Source of the DNA: Yoonia tamlensis
GTDB taxonomy: Bacteria; Pseudomonadota; Alphaproteobacteria; Rhodobacterales; Rhodobacteraceae
Length of the DNA stretch: 64,000 bases
Direction: 5' to 3'
NCBI RefSeq assembly: GCF_900115105.1
Contig: NZ_FOYP01000001.1
Span: forward strand, 1,390,097-1,454,096
The notes below the pieces were generated by a model, which saw only the letters and a program-made list of their open reading frames with translations, was not told the origin of the DNA and searched no databases. Below, piece by piece: positions 29,912-38,930 of this stretch (its first letter is position 1; each line of letters opens with the position of its first letter). A program made the position numbers and the translations under genes.

Positions 29912-31123
29912 CTAGCTGAATTTGCGCAATGCGATCACCGCGTTCAGCCCGCCAAAAGCAAAGGCATTTGACAAGGTCACATCCACTTTGGCCTCGCGGG
30001 CGGTATTGGCGACCACGTCCAGCGCGCATTGCGGATCGGCCTCCTGATAGCCGATTGTCGGGGCGATGACGCCTTCGCGCAGCGCCATAATACACGCCAG
30101 AAGCTCAACCGCTCCGGTGCCGCCAATCAGATGCCCATGCATCGATTTCGTAGATGAAATCAAAACCTTATCGGCGTGCCGCCCGAATACGTCGGCAACA
30201 GCCGCGCATTCGGTTTTGTCATTGGCGGCCGTGCCGGTGCCATGCGCGTTGATATAGCCGATCTGGTCGACAGATGTCTTGGCATCCTTGACTGCCCCCG
30301 CAATTGCGCGCGCGGCCCCCTGTTTGGACGGCGTCACGATATCAGAGGCGTCAGATGACATCGCAAACCCTGCGACCTCGCAAAGAATCTGCGCGCCGCG
30401 GGCCTTGGCGTGTTCATAGTCTTCGAACACGTAGACTGCGGCCCCTTCGCCCTGCACCATGCCGTTGCGGGTGGCGCAGAACGGGCGGCAGCCGTCTTTG
30501 GACATCACCCGCAGCCCCTCCCATGCCTTGATTCCGCCAAAACACAGCATCGCCTCAGAGCCGCCGGTGATCATGACCTGCGACATGCCCGAACGCACCA
30601 TGTTAAACGCCTGCCCCATCGCATGGTTTGACGACGCGCAGGCGGTTGCCACGGTAAATGTCGGCCCACGCAGGTTCCATTCGATCGACACATGGCTGGC
30701 GGCGGCATTGTTCATCAGGCGTGGCACGATAAACGGATGCACGCGATTCTTGCCTTCTTCATAGACAGCGCGGTAATTTTCATCCTGCGTGGTCAAACCG
30801 CCACCAGAGGTGCCCAAGACAACGCCCGACTGATCCGCCAGTGCGCCGGAAAATTCCAAACCCGATTGGGCAATCGCCTGACGCGCAGCCAGTAACGCAA
30901 ATTGCGTAAACCGGTCATAAAGCACCAGCTGTTGCCGGTTAAAATGGGTTGCCTGATCATAGTCTTTGATCTGCGCCCCGATCTGGATGGTAAGCCGGTC
31001 AACATCACGGATATCCAATGGGCCGATTCCACAGCGCCCTTCGCGCATGGCTGCAAATGTCGTGGCAACATCTGGCCCAAGCGGGTTGATCGTGCCCGCC
31101 CCCGTGATCACGACGCGGCGCAT
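29912..31123 (-). CDS. Beta-ketoacyl-ACP synthase, FabF-like, in an ACP-lpxD operon
   Basis: A 403-residue condensing enzyme with the C-H-H triad: Cys in VATACASSNHA (about 167), His in NAHGTGT (about 300) and His in TKSMHGHLIGGTG (about 337). It is a second-type FabF rather than the housekeeping one, which normally sits in the fabD-fabG-acpP cluster. The start overlaps the ACP stop by one base (TAATG). With its own ACP and lpxD just upstream, it probably makes or extends a particular acyl chain, possibly for lipid A; this is inference. Confidence 0.88.
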   Translation of the reverse strand: MRRVVITGAGTINPLGPDVATTFAAMREGRCGIGPLDIRDVDRLTIQIGAQIKDYDQATHFNRQQLVLYDRFTQFALLAARQAIAQSGLEFSGALADQSGVVLGTSGGGLTTQDENYRAVYEEGKNRVHPFIVPRLMNNAAASHVSIEWNLRGPTFTVATACASSNHAMGQAFNMVRSGMSQVMITGGSEAMLCFGGIKAWEGLRVMSKDGCRPFCATRNGMVQGEGAAVYVFEDYEHAKARGAQILCEVAGFAMSSDASDIVTPSKQGAARAIAGAVKDAKTSVDQIGYINAHGTGTAANDKTECAAVADVFGRHADKVLISSTKSMHGHLIGGTGAVELLACIMALREGVIAPTIGYQEADPQCALDVVANTAREAKVDVTLSNAFAFGGLNAVIALRKFS

Positions 31124-31383
31124 TATTTTGCCTGCTCTTGCTTGAGCATCTCGACGGCTGCGATAATTGCGGCGACCGACGATATATCAAAATCGCTTTC
31201 GGTCGGGGCGTTTGCGTTAAACGGCACAGTGATGTCGAATGTTTCTTCGATGGCAAAGATGCTTTCAACAAGCCCGAGACTATCGATCCCCAAATCTTCA
31301 AGCGTATGATCGGGCTGCACATCTGCGGGTTCGACCATCGCCTGATCTGCAATTATTGCAACTACCTGTTCTTTGATGCTCAT
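31123..31383 (-). CDS. Acyl carrier protein
   Basis: An 86-residue acidic protein with the phosphopantetheine attachment motif DLGIDSLGLVE (Ser about 36). It is distinct from housekeeping AcpP, with a variable tail region (NANAPTESDFDISSV). It may be functionally comparable to the special ACP (AcpXL) that serves lipid A in rhizobia, but its sequence is not clearly AcpXL. It is translationally coupled to the ketosynthase and 64 bases downstream of lpxD. Confidence 0.88.
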   Translation of the reverse strand: MSIKEQVVAIIADQAMVEPADVQPDHTLEDLGIDSLGLVESIFAIEETFDITVPFNANAPTESDFDISSVAAIIAAVEMLKQEQAK

Positions 31384-31447
31384 CTTTTGAGACCTATTTT
31401 TGTTTCTCTGGCATTTAGGTCGTTTTGCCTAAAAATGAAACAGTTTC

Positions 31448-32509
31448 TTAAAATTTCGAAAGTTTGTGCAACAATCGTGGCAAGCGCCGAAGCGCCTTGT
31501 AGCTGTCGATATGGGTGGTCATTTTGGTTGCCGGATAGCCCATCATCACCCGCCCTGCGGGCACGTTGGACAAAACAACTGATCCACCGCCCAAAACCAC
31601 ATCGGCGCCAATGCTAAGATTATCAGCAACACCGGCCTTGCCGCCAATGACCACGCGGTCACCAACGACCGTTGATCCGGCAACCCCCGCTTGCGCGCAA
31701 AGCAGGCAGTCTTCGCCGACAATGACGTTATGCCCCACCTGCACCAGATTATCGATCTTGGTGCCGCGCCCGATTCTTGTCGCGCGGATCGTGCCTGCGT
31801 CCACCGTGGAGCCTGCACCGATTTCGACATCATCCCCGATTTCAACGGCCCCAAGCGAATGAATGCGGTGCCAAGTGGCATCCGCGGGGGGCTGCAACGC
31901 ATCAACGCCCAATGTTTCCCGCGCGCGTTCAACGTTGGATGGTTCAGTGCTGACAAACGAAAACCCGTCGCCGCCGATCACCACATTGGGTTGCAAGATC
32001 ACGCCTGCACCCAATCGCACCGCGCGTTGCAGCCGCACGCCCGCATGGATTTGACAGCGCGCGCCAATCGTGACCCCTGCGGCAATACTGACATGGTCGC
32101 CGATCCATGTTCCTTCGCCGATCTGCGCCCCCGCGCCGATAACCGTAAATGCACCGATTGTCGCATTGGCGGCGATACTGGCGCTGGGATCAATCACCGC
32201 ATGCGGGCTGATTCCACGGCCGGCTAAGGGCGCGTCAAGCATCCGCGTCAGCCCCGCCATTGCCAGCCGCGCCCGTGGCGCGATAATCGCAGCCTCAAGC
32301 CCCAGCGCCTGCCAATCGGCGTCGGGCCAGACCACAGCGGCACGCGCACGCCCTTGCGCCAGTGCCGCGCCATAGGCCGGCGTCATCGCCAGCGCGAGAT
32401 CATCGGGCCCCGCTGCAGCCGGTTCGGCGGCGTTGCCCACCAAAATGTCAACGGCGCCAAAGGCTTTCGCCCCAAGCGCCGCTGCGATATCTTTGACTGA
32501 ATGTGGCAT
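31448..32509 (-). CDS. lpxD: UDP-3-O-acylglucosamine N-acyltransferase
   Basis: Adds the second 3-hydroxyacyl chain to the amino group of UDP-3-O-acyl-glucosamine, the third lipid A step. The 353 residues have an N-terminal uridine-binding domain and a left-handed beta-helix of hexapeptide repeats ([16 protein letters not shown]). The active-site segment is [17 protein letters not shown], with the catalytic His. It is missing from its usual place next to fabZ and instead leads the acp-ketosynthase operon. Confidence 0.96.
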   Translation of the reverse strand: MPHSVKDIAAALGAKAFGAVDILVGNAAEPAAAGPDDLALAMTPAYGAALAQGRARAAVVWPDADWQALGLEAAIIAPRARLAMAGLTRMLDAPLAGRGISPHAVIDPSASIAANATIGAFTVIGAGAQIGEGTWIGDHVSIAAGVTIGARCQIHAGVRLQRAVRLGAGVILQPNVVIGGDGFSFVSTEPSNVERARETLGVDALQPPADATWHRIHSLGAVEIGDDVEIGAGSTVDAGTIRATRIGRGTKIDNLVQVGHNVIVGEDCLLCAQAGVAGSTVVGDRVVIGGKAGVADNLSIGADVVLGGGSVVLSNVPAGRVMMGYPATKMTTHIDSYKALRRLPRLLHKLSKF

Positions 32510-32541
32510 GCTGATCCCCGGAAAAAATCCCGCGACCAGAT

Positions 32542-34152
32542 TTACCCGCGAACGGCGCGGATCGCCACCCCTTCACGCGCCAGAGCGTTCCAAATCCGCC
32601 CGTCACGCCCGTAAACGTCGCGGCGATATTGCATCCGCCCGTCAGCCTGCGTGAAGGCCGTACGGTAAACCAGATGCACCGGCACCGGTTCAACAAGATC
32701 GACACGTTGTTCAACGCCTGTCGCCAGACGGCTTTGAAAGAATTCTTCGGGGTTGGCAACCTGCCGCGCCAGCAACGCATAGGCAAAATCGAACGGATCA
32801 GCGAGCCGGATACACCCGTGGCTGAACGCCCGCACTTCGCGGCCGAACAGGCTCTTGGCGGGGGTGTCGTGCAGGTAGATATTGTGCCGGTTGGGGAACA
32901 TGAATTTCACCAGCCCCAGCGCGTTGCCGTTGCTTGGCGGCTGGCGCATCGAAAACGGAAAGTTCGAAGCCGTGTATTGGGTGAAATCGACCTCGGCGCG
33001 GTTGATGGTCCGGCCGCGCGCGTCCGTAATCTGCAACTGGCTGACAGAATTGGGGTTTTCCTGCAATTGGGGCAGATATTCCTTGGTGATAATCGAACGC
33101 GGGACGTACCAGCTCGGGTTGATGACCATAAATTCCATCACGTCCGAAAACTCGGGGCTGACGCGGTCGCGCTGGTTGGCACCGATCACCGAACGGGTTT
33201 CGAATGTGACAACATCATTGTCGACGATTCTTGCGGTGAAATCGGTCAGGTTCACCCAGATATGGCGGGTGCCGCGCGGGCGGTTGTTCCAGCGCTCGCG
33301 CTCCATCGCGACGATGATCGATTGCAACCTGCTTTCGGGGGTTGCGTTGATCTCGCGCAATGTGCCCTGTCCGGCTGTGCCGTCAATTGCCAGCCCGTGC
33401 GCCTGCTGGAAACGCTGCACCGCAGCCACCATTGCCGCATCATAGGTTTGCGTGTTTGTACGCTCAAGAAAGCCCATCGCGATCAAGCGGTTACGCAGCG
33501 CAACAACGCGGTTCCCTGTATCGCCCGCCTCGAGCTTGCCACCCGGAACAGTCGGGCCCCAGCCGCCGTCCGCAAGCAGCCGCTCCATCGCCAGTTTTTC
33601 GCGCATCAGGCGGGTATATTCGGGCGAGCTGGGCGGCAGCGCGCGCAAGAAACTGTCAGGGTTTGACTGCACAAATGCGCGGATTGTTGACAGGCGCGAC
33701 CGGTAGGGAACCTCGCGGAGAATACTGCTGTCGATCTGCGAAGGAACCAGCATGCCGGTCTGCACGTCCCGCGCATATTGCATGAACAAACGGGTCAATT
33801 CGACCTCGACACTTGCCTGTTCGGCGGGCGTTGTCGCCGCCTGCAGACGCGCCGTAATCGGGGCCGGATCATAGCGCGACGTCGATAGCCCGTGATCACC
33901 CGCAGCGGCAAAAGCCGCCATCAGCGCGTTGCGACGGTTACGATCCGCACTGCCGCTCCAGATGCCTTCATAATTGCGTTCACGGTAAAATGCCGCAATA
34001 TCAGCGTCAGAGGCGGCCGCTTGCGCCACGGCCTGACGAAAATCGGTGACCTGAGCCTGCGCCACAGGTGCGGCCAAAAGTAGCGGTGCCACCGCCGCAC
34101 AGCCCAGCCATGTCCGTACCATCGTCGCCCGCAAAATATTACGCATTATCAT
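32542..34152 (-). CDS. L,D-transpeptidase, YcbB/LdtD type
   Basis: A murein L,D-transpeptidase of about 536 residues that forms 3-3 cross-links in the periplasm. A signal peptide (about residues 1-32, ending APVAQA) is followed by a helical scaffold domain and a peptidoglycan-binding domain ([10 protein letters not shown]...[18 protein letters not shown]). The YkuD catalytic domain has [25 protein letters not shown] with the HxxxxxxHGCIR active-site cysteine. The ATG at 34152 follows GGGGGA; an ATG at 34146 is equally possible. It lies 32 bases after the lpxD start on the opposite side. Confidence 0.94.
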   Translation of the reverse strand: MIMRNILRATMVRTWLGCAAVAPLLLAAPVAQAQVTDFRQAVAQAAASDADIAAFYRERNYEGIWSGSADRNRRNALMAAFAAAGDHGLSTSRYDPAPITARLQAATTPAEQASVEVELTRLFMQYARDVQTGMLVPSQIDSSILREVPYRSRLSTIRAFVQSNPDSFLRALPPSSPEYTRLMREKLAMERLLADGGWGPTVPGGKLEAGDTGNRVVALRNRLIAMGFLERTNTQTYDAAMVAAVQRFQQAHGLAIDGTAGQGTLREINATPESRLQSIIVAMERERWNNRPRGTRHIWVNLTDFTARIVDNDVVTFETRSVIGANQRDRVSPEFSDVMEFMVINPSWYVPRSIITKEYLPQLQENPNSVSQLQITDARGRTINRAEVDFTQYTASNFPFSMRQPPSNGNALGLVKFMFPNRHNIYLHDTPAKSLFGREVRAFSHGCIRLADPFDFAYALLARQVANPEEFFQSRLATGVEQRVDLVEPVPVHLVYRTAFTQADGRMQYRRDVYGRDGRIWNALAREGVAIRAVRG

Positions 34153-34493
34153 CTTCACCGATCCCCCGAAATTCATCTGTCGCAGTAGTATAGTCGTCGC
34201 AAATCTTAAATAAGAGTATGAATATCCTTACTTTGCCCATGTCCATTCATAATCCCGCGAGGCAAAATCCGGCGCCAAAAGTGTTGCTAGGATGTCGATG
34301 CCGGCTCATGTGCCAAGGCCCACATTTGCACAATATTTAGGCAAGGTCCCGCCTGTTTTTCCATATATTCATATAAACCACATAAACAGCACTTGGTGAA
34401 CGAATCAAATTGTGCCATAAAACCAGGACATCTGGGGACAAGGTGTAACTGCCGCAAAGCGGCAACTTCGAGCGACGGGACAGGCGCATTAAT
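34153..34493. other. Intergenic region between divergent cell-wall genes
   Basis: No gene is supported here. It is AT-richer than its surroundings and holds the 5' regions of the transpeptidase (minus) and the DUF882 gene (plus). A small hairpin TGCCGC-AAA-GCGGCA at 34450-34464 lies in the leader of the DUF882 gene and could affect its RNA. I see no clear promoter consensus. Confidence 0.5.
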
Positions 34494-35063
34494 ATGAACA
34501 AGAAAAACTCCTCTGGGATTACACGTCGCGGCTTGCTTGGTGCGTTTGCCGCTACCGCCGTTTCAGCGGCACCGACATTCGCGAATGCAGCCGGTTTCTT
34601 GCGTGGCGCAGGCGATATTCGCCGAATCGCGATGTATTCGGGGCGCACGGGCGAACGGCTTGATACGATCTACTGGATCGAAGGCGAATATATCGCCGAG
34701 GCGGTCCGCGAGATTAACATCCATATGCGTGACTGGCGTACAGGCGAAGCCGTACAAATGGATTTGCGGACCATCGATATCATGGCTGCCGCCGCGAATC
34801 TGATGGAAGTAAACGAACCCTATATGTTGTTGTCGGGCTACCGTTCGCCGCAGACAAATTCGATGCTGCGCAACCAGTCATCCGCTGTTGCGCGCAATTC
34901 GCTGCATATGCTTGGTCAGGCCGCCGATCTACGCCTGCAAGGCCGCACAACCGGCCAAATGGCCAGCGCTGCTGTTGCCTGCCGTGCGGGCGGTGTCGGG
35001 CGCTATAGCGGGTCAAATTTTGTGCACATGGATTGCGGTCCGATCCGCACCTGGCGCGGCTGA
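34494..35063 (+). CDS. Tat-exported DUF882 protein (YcbK-like, peptidase M15 fold)
   Basis: A 189-residue protein with a twin-arginine signal (TRRGLLGAFAATAVSAA) and a DUF882 domain. The DUF882 motifs are LLSGYRSPQTNSML, SLHMLGQAADLRL and SNFVHMDCGPIRTW, which carry the Zn ligands (His, Asp, His) of the M15 DD-carboxypeptidase fold. The role is probably peptidoglycan trimming in the periplasm, consistent with the divergent L,D-transpeptidase beside it. It ends just before a strong terminator. Confidence 0.93.
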   Translation: MNKKNSSGITRRGLLGAFAATAVSAAPTFANAAGFLRGAGDIRRIAMYSGRTGERLDTIYWIEGEYIAEAVREINIHMRDWRTGEAVQMDLRTIDIMAAAANLMEVNEPYMLLSGYRSPQTNSMLRNQSSAVARNSLHMLGQAADLRLQGRTTGQMASAAVACRAGGVGRYSGSNFVHMDCGPIRTWRG

Positions 35064-35090
35064 ACAACAAATCCATTGCAAGAGTACATG

Positions 35091-35120
35091 CGCGCGCCCG
35101 ACAAGGGTTGCGCGTTTTTT
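35091..35120 (+). terminator. Rho-independent terminator of the DUF882 gene
   Basis: The stem CGCGC-G-CCC pairs with GGG-TT-GCGCG, followed by six T. It lies 28 bases after the DUF882 stop. Confidence 0.75.
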
Positions 35121-35223
35121 GTTGTCAGACCTTGCGATTGAAACTGATTTGGGCGGCTTAAGCGGATTTTAACAGGCGTGGTGCAAAAGTCATCGTGAAC
35201 CGATGAATCTGCGCGAGGCCTCA

Positions 35224-37575
35224 ATGAATTTTCTGAACGCAATCCGTATCTCGAAAAAGCTGCCGATGCTTGTCGCGACCCTGTGCCTGACAGCTTCGGC
35301 TTCTGTGGCGCTGCTTGGGTATTTTGATCTGCAGCGCAGTATATTGAAAACCCAGCACGATTCTTATGTATTGCTTGCCGCGGAACGCATTTCGGCACTG
35401 GATACCTGGCTCGAGAAAGTCAGCGATGATGTCATCCGACTGGGCAATGATCCGACAGTTATATCGGCGATCAGCGCGTTTAGCGCCTCTTACAACCTGA
35501 TGATCGACCCCCCTGGCCTGCAAGCGGCCTATATCACCGACAACCCCAATCCGGTTGGCGAAAAGGAACTGCTGGATCAGGCGGCAGAATCGCTGCCCTA
35601 TCACTTCCAGCATGGCAGTTTTCATCCGTTCTTTCGCCAAACCAAAGAGGTGAACGGCTATTACGACATCTTCTTGTTCAACCTTGAAGGGGATCTTCTG
35701 TATTCCGTCGTCAAGGAACCCGATTTCGCAACCAATTTCGAAAGCGGCCCCTTTAAGGACAGCGGCCTTGCGGATGTGTTCCGCGCAGCCCGTGACGGCA
35801 CGGCTGGCGACGTTCATTTTGCCGATTTCACCGGATATGCGCCCAGCCACGGCGCGGCGGCGTCGTTCCTTGCAACACCGGTCGTCAACACCCAAGGCGC
35901 GGTGATCGGCGTTGTTGCGGCGCAGCTGCCTTCTGATCGTATTGACGCGATTATCAACAATCCGATCGGGCTTGGCGCGACCGGCGAATTATTCGCGGTC
36001 GGGCCGGATGGGCTGGCGCGCAGTGCGTCGCGGCTGACAAATGATTTTTCCGCGCTGACCCCTTTGCCTGCCATTGCGCATCTGCTTGGTAATCCCCACA
36101 CCTATCATACCGACGTTATTGGTGTTTCCGGAACGCCGGTTGTTGCCTATGTCTCGGAACTTGACGTGTTTGACAGTCCTTGGCATGTGATCGCCCAGAT
36201 GGATATGCAAGAGGTGATGGGCCCCGTTGCCGTTGCACGTAACAAGATGTTGCTGGTTAGCGCGATAGTTGCAGCCGGCGCCACATTGCTGGGCTGGCTG
36301 ACCGCCCGTTCGGTTGTCACGCCGCTTAACCGGCTGGGACAATCCATGCATGCGGTTGCGGATCATAAATTCGACGATCCGATCAATGACCAGTACCGCG
36401 GCGATGAAATCGGAGAATTAAGCAAATCTCTCGTTGCGCTGCGCGACAAACTGAGCGCGGCAGAGGCCGCTGACAAAGCCCAAAAAGAAATCCAGCAAGA
36501 GCAGACGCGCGTCGTCCAGCGCCTGAGCACAGCGCTCACCAGTCTTGCCGATGGCGATCTTACCCAAACAATCGAAACACCGTTCAATGAAACCTACGAC
36601 AAACTGCGGCTTGACTATAATCGGACGCTCGAGACGCTTCATGCAACGATCAGCGCTGTGGTTCAGGCAACCCGTGGCATCAAAACCCGCTCTGACGAGA
36701 TGAGCAATTCTTCGGACGAATTGTCACGGCGCACCGAAAACCAGGCTGCGACGCTCGAACAAACGGCCGCGGCACTTGACCAGTTGACCGTCAGCGTAGG
36801 CGCTGCCGCGCGCGGCGCCAAAGAAGTCGAAATCATTGTCGCAGATGCGCAATCGGACGCGGATACCAGTGAAATTGTCGTGCATAACGCCGTTTCGGCG
36901 ATGACCGAAATCGAAAAATCATCAACCGAGATATCCCAGATTATCGGGGTTATCGACGATATCGCGTTCCAGACCAACCTGCTGGCTTTGAATGCCGGGG
37001 TGGAAGCCGCACGCGCGGGCGATGCCGGTCGCGGGTTTGCCGTTGTCGCCTCGGAAGTGCGCGCGCTTGCCCAGCGTTCGTCCGAAGCCGCGCGACAGAT
37101 CAAAGAGCTGATCAGCGGCAGTTCCGAACAGGTCGACCGCGGCGTGACGCTTGTCGGTCAGGCCGGCGAGGTGCTGACGCGCATCGCAAACCACATTGGC
37201 CATATCTCGAGCCATATGACAGAAATCGCGGCTGGCGCCGCCGAACAATCAACTGGTCTGGGCGAGATCAACATCGGTGTTACTCAGCTTGACAAAGTGA
37301 CCCAGCAAAATGCCGCCATGGTCGAAGAAGCCACCGCAGGAAGCCATTCGCTCACCAATGAAGCAACGCAACTTGCGACCCTTGTTGAAAAATTCAAGAT
37401 CGACACGACACGAAACACACCGCGCCATATGCGGACGCCAGCCGGCGGCAATGTGACGGCATTTGCGACACGGCGAAATGTCGCCCCGCCCGCGGCCGCG
37501 CCCGTAAAATTGGCGGTCAACGCGCCCCGCCCCGCAATGCCGAATGATCCCGAAGTCGGATGGGAAAATTTCTGA
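35224..37575 (+). CDS. Methyl-accepting chemotaxis protein with periplasmic sensor
   Basis: A 783-residue chemoreceptor. Helix TM1 (about 13-34) is followed by a large periplasmic Cache-like domain (to about 340) and TM2 (about 342-362), a HAMP domain and the cytoplasmic signalling hairpin. The signalling tip contains IDDIAFQTNLLALNAGVEAARAGDAGRGFAVVA, which I give only as a location (about 580-610). The final residues GWENF resemble the NWETF pentapeptide that tethers CheR/CheB. The ATG at 35224 follows GAGG; an upstream ATG at 35203 has no site. The ligand is unknown. Confidence 0.93.
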   Translation: MNFLNAIRISKKLPMLVATLCLTASASVALLGYFDLQRSILKTQHDSYVLLAAERISALDTWLEKVSDDVIRLGNDPTVISAISAFSASYNLMIDPPGLQAAYITDNPNPVGEKELLDQAAESLPYHFQHGSFHPFFRQTKEVNGYYDIFLFNLEGDLLYSVVKEPDFATNFESGPFKDSGLADVFRAARDGTAGDVHFADFTGYAPSHGAAASFLATPVVNTQGAVIGVVAAQLPSDRIDAIINNPIGLGATGELFAVGPDGLARSASRLTNDFSALTPLPAIAHLLGNPHTYHTDVIGVSGTPVVAYVSELDVFDSPWHVIAQMDMQEVMGPVAVARNKMLLVSAIVAAGATLLGWLTARSVVTPLNRLGQSMHAVADHKFDDPINDQYRGDEIGELSKSLVALRDKLSAAEAADKAQKEIQQEQTRVVQRLSTALTSLADGDLTQTIETPFNETYDKLRLDYNRTLETLHATISAVVQATRGIKTRSDEMSNSSDELSRRTENQAATLEQTAAALDQLTVSVGAAARGAKEVEIIVADAQSDADTSEIVVHNAVSAMTEIEKSSTEISQIIGVIDDIAFQTNLLALNAGVEAARAGDAGRGFAVVASEVRALAQRSSEAARQIKELISGSSEQVDRGVTLVGQAGEVLTRIANHIGHISSHMTEIAAGAAEQSTGLGEINIGVTQLDKVTQQNAAMVEEATAGSHSLTNEATQLATLVEKFKIDTTRNTPRHMRTPAGGNVTAFATRRNVAPPAAAPVKLAVNAPRPAMPNDPEVGWENF

Positions 37576-37776
37576 CACTGCAAACCGAGCGGCCGAAAAT
37601 TTTGGGGCCGGAAATCATGCCTACCCACAAAGGCCACAAAGGCAAACACTCACGCAGTCACGCTCAAATCCGCAACATGCAAAGTATGCTGAATGCAATG
37701 CACGCCCGAGCACACATTCAATCCAGCAATTGGTCGCACCAAAACGAAAAACTGCCAGCGCTATAAAGGGATTAAA

Positions 37777-37826
37777 TGGCGCACCCGAGAGGATTCGAAC
37801 CTCTGGCCTCTGCCTTCGGAGGGCAG
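37777..37826 (-). other. 3' fragment of tRNA-Arg(CCG): probable attachment site of the island
   Basis: Read on the minus strand, this is the anticodon arm CTGCC-CTCCGAA-GGCAG, variable loop, T arm (GGTTCGAATCC) and acceptor 3' strand with CCA. Upstream of the anticodon arm the tRNA sequence stops and is replaced by unrelated AT-rich DNA, so the D arm and 5' acceptor are absent. This is what a tyrosine-integrase element leaves behind when it integrates in a tRNA gene: the chromosome keeps the old 3' end, and the complete tRNA is rebuilt at the other end of the element, here beyond 64 kb. Confidence 0.85.
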
Positions 37827-38285
37827 ATGCACGTAAGAAACTTCTTTAAAAACAACATGAATATAGCAATTCACCTCCCCTAATGTCATTGAATTCTCGC
37901 CCAAACAGGGGCGAAACAGGGGCGAATATCCATTGATGAAGCGTAAATCCAGGGAAGCGCGTTAACTCTTGAATCAATGCGCTATCTTAGCAAATGTAGT
38001 TTTTTTGGTGTCCATGAAATCTAAGGGGTAGTAGCCACTTTAGGCAAAAAAATTGCGGAGTAAGCCGAAACCAAGCTCTGTTGCGTGTAAAGGAAGCGGG
38101 CATGGCGCAAGCTATCAATTTCATACTTTAGAGCGCATTACCTAAAGGCGTTTTCACAAGATCCGCAATCTAGACTAGTTCAATTAGATTCAGTGGACTT
38201 CGGTGCAATTCCTAAAGAGGTTTTTAACTGCACAAGACGTCAAACAGCATGGATGCTGATGGAAAATGCCGCGACCAATATGTAT
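37827..38285. other. AT-rich island border without a gene
   Basis: No supported gene. Just inside the border are two tandem copies of AAACAGGGGCG (37903-37924), and further in a pair of imperfect 21-base repeats (38137-38157 and 38208-38228). No integrase frame is found, although elements of this kind usually carry one close to the att site. Confidence 0.5.
37903..37924. repeat. Tandem 11-bp direct repeat next to the att fragment
   Basis: AAACAGGGGCG occurs twice without spacing, about 77 bases inside the tRNA fragment. Tandem short repeats at this distance from a core site are typical of integrase arm-binding or excisionase sites. That role is inferred. Confidence 0.6.
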
Positions 38286-38930
38286 TTACTGCTCTGCAGC
38301 AAAAATCCCCGTAGCAAAATGGTCCCCAACAAAACCATCGGCATTGCCTCCAATAGCTACTAAGTCACTTCCGAGAAAGTACCCCTCAAATGCCATCATG
38401 GTTGGAAAGGTTGAGCCATTATTAGCGAGGTCACCTTCAAGTGTAATGGATATTTGTGGAACGTCGCCCGTCGCATCGCTTCGTATAATACCAGTTCCGG
38501 CCAAAGTGCCGGTATACTCGCCGTTGCTTTCATGAATGAAGTTCCAAGCTGTCCCATCAAGCGTAGCTCCACTAAAACTTGCCGCAATGGAAACTTGCCC
38601 AATAAGACCTTCGCCTTCCGTGCTTGCTACGACAAAACCACTGAATGTAGCCGCTCCTGTCGTAGGCAATTCACTTTCCAGACTGCGGGGCAAAATAGGA
38701 GTACCATTTGAATCAACAAAGGCATCTGTCAGTATGGTTGAATCAACCTGAATCTCGCTAAAAGTTGCGTAATTGGTTACTGGGGCAACGACAACAGGTT
38801 CGTTTCCCCCTGTTCCTCCGCATCCAGATGCAGCAGCCGAAATGCATATCGATACACCGAGCTTCAGTCCAGGCAAGGCGCAAGTATCGGCCCGCGACCT
38901 AAAATATCTGTATTCAAAAAAGGAGATCAT
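38286..38930 (-). CDS. Lipoprotein with TbpB/FHbp-like beta-barrel domain
   Basis: A 214-residue protein with a hydrophobic segment and a lipobox-like AASGC (Cys about 37), followed by Gly, Pro and Val residues. The C-terminal half reads like the eight-strand barrel of transferrin-binding protein-like surface lipoproteins: FSGFVVASTEG, alternating strands, then MMAFEGYFLGSD, a glycine pair and FATGIFAAEQ. Such proteins often bind host iron or heme proteins and may need Slam for export; none is seen here. It overlaps the RTX gene end by 17 bases, so the two are co-translated. The long N-terminus before the hydrophobic segment hints that a TTG inside could be the real start. Confidence 0.55.
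   Translation of the reverse strand: MISFFEYRYFRSRADTCALPGLKLGVSICISAAASGCGGTGGNEPVVVAPVTNYATFSEIQVDSTILTDAFVDSNGTPILPRSLESELPTTGAATFSGFVVASTEGEGLIGQVSIAASFSGATLDGTAWNFIHESNGEYTGTLAGTGIIRSDATGDVPQISITLEGDLANNGSTFPTMMAFEGYFLGSDLVAIGGNADGFVGDHFATGIFAAEQ

Noticed and set aside
31123..31383. Naming the ACP as AcpXL
   Set aside because: Length and tail do not match the rhizobial AcpXL well; only the operon logic is similar.
37544..37849. A plus-strand frame of about 100 codons across the tRNA fragment, ending in APERIRTSGLCLRRADARKK
   Set aside because: This peptide pattern is the well-known antisense translation of tRNA genes; the frame has no own ribosome-binding site.
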